64,000 nucleotides of DNA from Micromonospora globbae (GTDB taxonomy: Bacteria > Actinomycetota > Actinomycetes > Mycobacteriales > Micromonosporaceae). Position 1 is the stretch's first letter. Each line of letters starts with the position of its first letter. The DNA is taken from positions 288,472 through 352,471 of the forward strand of contig NZ_RAQQ01000005.1 of NCBI RefSeq assembly GCF_003610785.1, in the 5' to 3' direction. The translations under genes and the position numbers were made by a program. Of the stretch, positions 60,201 through 64,000 are shown one piece after another. The notes beneath the pieces are model-generated. The model worked only from the letters and a program-made list of their open reading frames with translations, was not told where the DNA came from and did not search any database.

Positions 60201-61341
60201 GGAGGAAGTCAACCGGGCGGTCGACCTCATCCTCGAGCACGCCGAGCGGCACCCCCACGAAAGCCTGGGCGTCATCACCATGGGCCAGAAGCACGCCCTG
60301 CGGATCGAAGCGGCGCTGCGCAGCCGGCGCCGCGACCACGAGCACCTCGACGACTTCTTCTCGCAGGACCGGCCCGCGAGCCAGCGGTTCTTTATCAAGA
60401 GCCTGGAGAACGTCCAAGGCGACGAGCGGGACGCCATCATCCTGAGCATCGGCTACGCCAAGACTCGCGACGGTCGCCTGCCACTGCGGTTCGGACCGCT
60501 CAACCAAGAGGGCGGCGAGCGGCGCCTGAACGTCGCGGTCACCCGAGCGCGGAGTCGGATGACGGTGGTCAGTGCCTTCTCGCACCACGACATGGACCCG
60601 AACCAAACCGCAGCGACGAGGAACCGCGGCCCCGAGCTGCTCCGCCGCTACCTCGAGTTCGTGGCGCTCGGCGGCGACCTTGGGGGACGGCAGCACATCG
60701 GGGTCGAGCTCAACGGCCTTGAACGCAGCGTGCTGACGGCCATCCAGCAGCAGGGCATCAACGCGGTGCCGCAGTGGGGGGTGTCCGGCTACCGGATCGA
60801 CCTAGCACTCGCCCACCCGGACCAGCCCGGCCGGATGGTGCTCGCCGTCGAGACCGACGGTCACTCGTACCACCAGGCGCACAGCGCCCGAGACCGGGAC
60901 CGGCTGCGCCAGCAGCACCTGGAACGGCTCGGGTGGGAGTTCCACCGGATCTGGTCGACCGACTGGTACGTAGACCCGGAAGGCCAGACGGCTCGGCTCG
61001 TCGCTCGCTGGAAGCAGGCGGTCGACCGCGCCGACCACGCTCCGAAGGCCCCACCCACGCCAGTGGCACCGTGGCACGTCAGTGAGCCGCCGCCGGCGGC
61101 GTCCCGCAGTGGCCCGCGTCCCCAGGTACCGATCGGCCTGCGGATCACCGAGTACACCCGGGAACAACTGGTGCAGATCTGCACCTGGCTGTTGAGCGAC
61201 CAGCTCCAGCGCGATCGGGACGATCGCCTGCAGGAGGCCATGACTGAGCTTGGTTTCCGCAAGCGGGGCTCCATCATCATCCAGCGTCTGACCGAAGCAC
61301 TCGACATCGCGCAGCAGCACGCCGACCGGGAGGTGTCCTGA
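57286..61341 (+). CDS. DUF4011-type SF1 helicase with Vsr-like nuclease domain (Hhe-like defence protein)
   Basis: A 1351-residue protein. Residues 1-290 are DUF4011-like (RWADQLIDFGPRNTLLYFKE). The SF1 helicase has Walker A EGPPGTGKSQTIAN (about 304-313), Walker B VVIFDEASQIEP (about 842), VVAGDPKQLPPT, WHYRSRDERLIAF and LNVAVTRARSRMTVV. A Vsr/PD-(D/E)XK-like nuclease follows (about 1165-1240: GYRIDLALAH, LAVETDGHSYHQ, LGWEFHRIW), then a small C-terminal helical domain. This layout matches the single-protein Hhe antiphage system. Here it heads an operon with a HEPN-motif gene and a KAP NTPase. Confidence 0.9.
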   Translation: MLLTQPDVLNLVQQAAGRWADQLIDFGPRNTLLYFKERQATTLDLAEAAADGISDLLRGKKVRLRTLFPDQDRHNKACNTARSLRRKLVELEEEQGIQAGWVARGLLCMVGTYTRGSVPMQPLRAPLILQQLALESRTATENDFTLELSDSSEINPVLLYALERQYGVEADISALGEKLGAMLTEIADPDQQLRTAYDLIAEAVAPSGLSLRLEQAIIGGVFSFDKLPMVKDLRTSAELLASHPVIGAMAGDRSAQHQLRTETAQGPSSSADRIDPAKEFLVHDADSSQQSAIDAVLSGRHVVIEGPPGTGKSQTIANIIAYMAAMGRSVLFVSEKRAAIEAVMNRLGDVGLDNLVFDLHDRKISKRQVAQRIAAVLAQAGAEPPVDTTDLHRRLQSRRAAAQRHQAEMHEVRQPWGMSAFQVIEQLLALPSYDVSGYNLRASELRNLDRSAIEAAREDLRTFVDRGGLRIWRGESPWAKAAIHTSDDVGKVLVHLDELAAGALQGAQRQIRELVDRAGLDVPDDLAAWTDLFDLLSEVERTIASYGEQAFGPDLDDFVYATAPGRSRPRRPEALGFFRRFQLRRELRRTCPAAPRKRSEMYRGLVAAVNQRERWRKLSRQDSAPTALAGADLCMSSFVQVRNHLAAVAACARIDGLDRGPATTAASTLAELNADRHTLFLMPDLNKQQQLFRSLGLSYMLDDLAARRVSSEEAADTLLRAWLEVILDEMRMRFPYLGQFVGQQHAAVVEDFRAADTRHIEMAARHVRRNVAVNLRRTRDACPDQNSLVRREAAKKSRHLPLRKLLSNAREVLLAAFPCWAMSPLVVSRILPAEQLFDVVIFDEASQIEPHDAVASIMRGTQLVVAGDPKQLPPTPFFRRLVQQTANGEDDDIDDESLEDYESVLDVLSGLISDRHRLTWHYRSRDERLIAFSNIEVYDRSLVTFPGVQVGSPLRLETVDGRVAPGQSGSSPEEVNRAVDLILEHAERHPHESLGVITMGQKHALRIEAALRSRRRDHEHLDDFFSQDRPASQRFFIKSLENVQGDERDAIILSIGYAKTRDGRLPLRFGPLNQEGGERRLNVAVTRARSRMTVVSAFSHHDMDPNQTAATRNRGPELLRRYLEFVALGGDLGGRQHIGVELNGLERSVLTAIQQQGINAVPQWGVSGYRIDLALAHPDQPGRMVLAVETDGHSYHQAHSARDRDRLRQQHLERLGWEFHRIWSTDWYVDPEGQTARLVARWKQAVDRADHAPKAPPTPVAPWHVSEPPPAASRSGPRPQVPIGLRITEYTREQLVQICTWLLSDQLQRDRDDRLQEAMTELGFRKRGSIIIQRLTEALDIAQQHADREVS

Positions 61342-62219
61342 TGGTCTCCCTCGACCTGCTCACCTTGGAACGGGTTGCTCGTTTGATCTGTGATGTAGAC
61401 GGGCCGTACGAGCGGACCGGGTCGCAGGTCGAACGATTCCTGCACCGCGTCCGGTGGCCCGGCGATCCGCAGTACGACGGCTCTCCGCGAATCCCCTGGC
61501 TTACGGAGGTCCTGGGCTCCCACGCCAACGACGCCGCCGCACTCGACCGGCTGCTCTGCCGCATCTGCGACCCGCTGGAGTACGACGGCGGCGCCGAGGC
61601 CGCAGAGCCGATTGCGCAGGAGCTGAACCGCATTCTGGCTCCCGAGCAGCTCACCATCACGTACGTCGGCGGGCGACCGGTGCTCGGCCAGCTCAACCGG
61701 ATCGGCGATACACCCTTGTACGGACCGCCGCCGGACCTCAAGGAACGGCTGCAACGACTCACAGCAGGCGGTAGCGCAGTCGATATCCTCATGGCGCGGG
61801 CCGATGAGGCCTCGATCTGCCAGAGCAATGGGGCCTTCGCGCTCGCGATCATTGGCATCGGCAGCTTCGTAGAGGGTCTGCTTCATGCCATCGTCATGCA
61901 GCACGATGAACAGGTCCGCGGGAACGGGCTGGCGGACCGACGTGGCCGGCGGGTATCAGCCGACCGCGCAGGCCTGCATCTCTTGCTAGATCACGCCCAC
62001 CAACGGGAGTGGATCCAGACCGATGCCAAGGACTTCATGGACAAGGTCCGGGACTACCGAAACTTCGTTCATCCTCGGCATCAGATTGAGTATGGGCTTG
62101 TCCCAGACCTGGACACTGTACGAATGTGCTGGGCGCCGGTGCACGCGTTACTCAACGATCTCGAATCCGCGTTGTTGCCGGTGGACCGATATTCGGACCC
62201 AGCAAAACTGACTGGATGA
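61341..62219 (+). CDS. HEPN-motif protein coupled to the helicase gene
   Basis: A 292-residue soluble protein. The second half looks helical with SFVEGLLHAIV and KVRDYRNFVHPRHQIEYG (Arg237-x6-His244), the form of the R-x4-6-H motif in many HEPN RNases. The N-terminal half is unassigned. It starts as TGATG on the helicase stop. Most simply an RNA-cleaving effector or a regulator of the helicase-nuclease. Catalysis is not proven: Arg240 gives only an x3 spacing. Confidence 0.75.
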   Translation: MVSLDLLTLERVARLICDVDGPYERTGSQVERFLHRVRWPGDPQYDGSPRIPWLTEVLGSHANDAAALDRLLCRICDPLEYDGGAEAAEPIAQELNRILAPEQLTITYVGGRPVLGQLNRIGDTPLYGPPPDLKERLQRLTAGGSAVDILMARADEASICQSNGAFALAIIGIGSFVEGLLHAIVMQHDEQVRGNGLADRRGRRVSADRAGLHLLLDHAHQREWIQTDAKDFMDKVRDYRNFVHPRHQIEYGLVPDLDTVRMCWAPVHALLNDLESALLPVDRYSDPAKLTG

Positions 62220-62506
62220 CACCTACGGTCAGCCGGAGTGGACTCAGCACCGATCGGCTGACCGAAGTGCCCGGGCGTAGCGCAGCAATCAGCCAGATGA
62301 TTCAGGAAGCCAGCTCTCCTGCTGTTGTGCTTGCCGGCTGTGCTGCGTCACCCTATAGCCGAACACTGGATCGATCATGGGCATCGAAAAGCCACGGCAG
62401 TCGTGGACGCGCCAATGCAGATGATTTGGACGAGACGGATATGGAATTCAAAGGCTCATCAATTACTCGCTGCGAAGCGCGCTGGAAGGCGGGTGCTGCA
62501 GAATGA
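62216..62506 (+). CDS. Possible small gene between HEPN-motif and KAP genes
   Basis: A 96-codon frame whose ATG overlaps the upstream stop as ATGA and whose stop overlaps the KAP start as ATGA. Two such fits argue for a real coupled gene. Against it, third positions show little G/C bias and the residues form no recognisable domain. A shifted frame within it is about as protein-like, so a decayed gene is another reading. Confidence 0.35.
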   Translation: MTPTVSRSGLSTDRLTEVPGRSAAISQMIQEASSPAVVLAGCAASPYSRTLDRSWASKSHGSRGRANADDLDETDMEFKGSSITRCEARWKAGAAE

Positions 62507-63990
62507 CGGATGCGCTCCCGGCCTCCAGCCTGTGGCTGGACGAGCCCGCCCTCGTTGACCTCCTCGCCTTTGACGCCGTGGCGCAGACGGTCGCCGAGGC
62601 GGTACTTGACGACGCACTGGACCCAGTCGCCATTGGTGTCTCTGGAGCCTGGGGAAGCGGGAAGACCACCGTCCTGCGGCTTGTGCGCGCCGCCTTGGCC
62701 GAACGAAACCTGGGGCCGGACAAGCAGATTCTCATTGTCGAAACGGACCCTTGGCGATATGACCCCAGTGTGGGCGCGAAGGAGACGCTTATCGGCGAGG
62801 TGCTTGGCGCACTCGAAAAGGAAATCCGGGACGAGGCCGGAATCAAGGGCCAGGCCCGTGACCTGCTGAAAAAGCTGAGGAGTCGCGTCAACTGGTCAAA
62901 GGCGCTGCAGGTTGCCGCCAAGGCGTCCCTCACTCTTCAACTGCCGGGCGTAGACGACCTGACCAAACTCATCAGCGCAGACTCCAGCGCTGCGGATGGC
63001 GGGGAGGCCCGAGGCCTGGAGGAATTCCGCACGGAGTTCGAGAAACTCATGGAGTCCAAACAGCTCGACCACGTCAAGCGCGTGGTGGTTCTGGTCGATG
63101 ACCTCGACCGCTGCCTCCACGAGACGGTGGTCGGCACGCTGGAGACCATCCGGCTGTTCCTTGCGGTCCCCAAGATGTCCTTCGTGATCGCCGCCGACGA
63201 ACAGAAGGTAGCCGACGCGCTACGGCCTCGATTCCAAGCCGCACCCAACGGCACTGGCGCAGACGGCAGAGGCGAGTCGCCGGAGGAGGCGGCTAGTCTA
63301 TATCTGCACAAGATCGTGCAAACCACCGTGCCGCTCCCCGCGCTGAGCCGCTTCGACACCGAGGCGTACCTCGTGCTGCTCCAGCTCTCCCACCAGCTTG
63401 ACAAGCACGAGCTTCGACCGTACATCGATCGCTGCGCTGCTCTGCGCCGTGAATCCGGCCTGCTGGACGACCTCGCCGACATACCGGGGCGCGATATTGC
63501 GGCCGAGATGACCTTCGCATCACGGCTCACACCGATTCTCTACGAGAAGCTGCGCGGCAACCCTCGGCGCATCAAGCGTTTCCTCAACGACCTCCGGGTT
63601 CGCCAGTCGGTCGCGAACAATCGCGGCATCACCCTGGCACCCGAGATTGTGGCCAAGCTCATGGTACTCGAAGTCCTGCTCGGCGACGGCTTCAAGAGGG
63701 TCCTCGACTGGCTGGCCAAGGGCGAGCTGCGGACTCAGATGCAGTCGCTCGAGGCTGCCGCCGGCAGGCGGGTGCCAGCCGATTCGCCGACCGATGGCGT
63801 CGCGGAAGCAGACAGCAAGGAGGGCGTCAAGCAAACAACAGCGGAAAGAGATGCGCCCACCTTCGCCGATGACGGTCGCGTCCGCGCTGGTGGTGTAGGA
63901 GACGGCCATCGCGGGATCCGGTTTGATGTTATGCGGCGATCGGGGTGGGGTCGGTCTGGTCGGTGTCGTGTTGGCTGGTGTCGATCGTGA
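62503..63990 (+). CDS. KAP family P-loop NTPase, C-terminal part probably replaced
   Basis: A 495-residue frame. Walker A is GVSGAWGSGKTT (45-56) and Walker B VVVLVDDLDRC (194-204), with the KAP-type RGNPRRIKRFLNDLRV near residue 365. KAP NTPases, named after Kidins220/ARMS and PifA, act at membranes or in phage exclusion (PifA of the F plasmid). After about residue 450 the text (DDGRVRAGGVGDGHRGIRF and on) loses protein character and runs into unrelated DNA. The original 3' end seems lost through an insertion or deletion, so function is doubtful. Possibly part of the Hhe-like operon. Confidence 0.82.
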   Translation: MTDALPASSLWLDEPALVDLLAFDAVAQTVAEAVLDDALDPVAIGVSGAWGSGKTTVLRLVRAALAERNLGPDKQILIVETDPWRYDPSVGAKETLIGEVLGALEKEIRDEAGIKGQARDLLKKLRSRVNWSKALQVAAKASLTLQLPGVDDLTKLISADSSAADGGEARGLEEFRTEFEKLMESKQLDHVKRVVVLVDDLDRCLHETVVGTLETIRLFLAVPKMSFVIAADEQKVADALRPRFQAAPNGTGADGRGESPEEAASLYLHKIVQTTVPLPALSRFDTEAYLVLLQLSHQLDKHELRPYIDRCAALRRESGLLDDLADIPGRDIAAEMTFASRLTPILYEKLRGNPRRIKRFLNDLRVRQSVANNRGITLAPEIVAKLMVLEVLLGDGFKRVLDWLAKGELRTQMQSLEAAAGRRVPADSPTDGVAEADSKEGVKQTTAERDAPTFADDGRVRAGGVGDGHRGIRFDVMRRSGWGRSGRCRVGWCRS

Positions 63991-64000
63991 CCATGCGGGC
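63868..64000. other. Foreign sequence at the right edge, possible mobile-element end
   Basis: From about 63868 the KAP frame degenerates. On the minus strand a frame open to the right edge ends at a TAA at 63929-63931 (last residues TSQHDTDQTDPTPIAA). It could be the 3' end of a transposase or recombinase gene whose body lies outside the window. Too little is visible to name it. Confidence 0.35.

Noticed and set aside
44028..63990. BREX, DISARM or Dnd system
   Set aside because: No PglZ, BrxC, DrmA/DrmB or DndA-E proteins were found; the methylase-like genes belong to the type I cluster.

Overview
The window is high-GC actinobacterial DNA: GTG and ATG starts, strong G/C bias at codon third positions, leaderless promoters, a mycothiol-type DinB protein and many RsbW/SpoIIE/STAS proteins. 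Gene content and intergenic repeats point to Micromonosporaceae, most likely Micromonospora or a close relative. This is an inference; no 16S or ribosomal protein gene is present.

Region 1-4.9 kb is a minus-strand operon for cytochrome c maturation and haem supply: hemL, a histidine phosphatase, a ResA/TlpA-like lipoprotein, ccdA and resB (cut by the left edge). Region 5-12.8 kb is signalling: a STAS antagonist, a response regulator, a very long multi-HAMP hybrid histidine kinase and a divergent ATPase-GAF-SpoIIE phosphatase. Region 12.8-24.8 kb is mixed metabolism and transport: a GlcE-like FAD protein, an S9 oligopeptidase, a PLP dehydratase, a PadR-controlled ABC exporter, a fused polysaccharide deacetylase/glycosyltransferase, a DinB-like protein and an AraC regulator.

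Region 24.9-31 kb is a stressosome operon. It reads rsbR, rsbS, rsbT, an ATPase/RsbX-like phosphatase, a histidine kinase and a REC-PP2C protein, all overlapping or abutting, with a free STAS antagonist transcribed divergently. No sigma factor gene lies in the window. Region 31-43.7 kb is ordinary chromosome: MFS and BenE transporters with their regulators, mscL and a LuxR-type regulator (each apparently frameshifted by one base), a PP2C phosphatase, an acetyltransferase, a ZIP transporter, a beta-helix lipoprotein, an epimerase and two kinds of intergenic inverted repeat.

At about 43.84 kb a tRNA-Lys(TTT) gene breaks off just after its anticodon arm. Beyond it lies a defence island with more A/T in third positions. 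Its minus-strand operon encodes an HTH/degenerate methyltransferase protein, HsdM, HsdS, HsdR and a possible PD-(D/E)XK nuclease. A 20-bp perfect palindrome separates this from a plus-strand operon: a zinc-hook Rad50-like ATPase resembling RloC, a small HEPN-motif protein and a membrane protein. A second plus-strand operon encodes a DUF4011-type SF1 helicase with a Vsr-like nuclease (Hhe-like), another HEPN-motif protein, a possible small ORF and a KAP P-loop NTPase whose 3' end runs into unrelated sequence. The island therefore seems to stack DNA restriction with candidate RNA-cleaving back-up modules.
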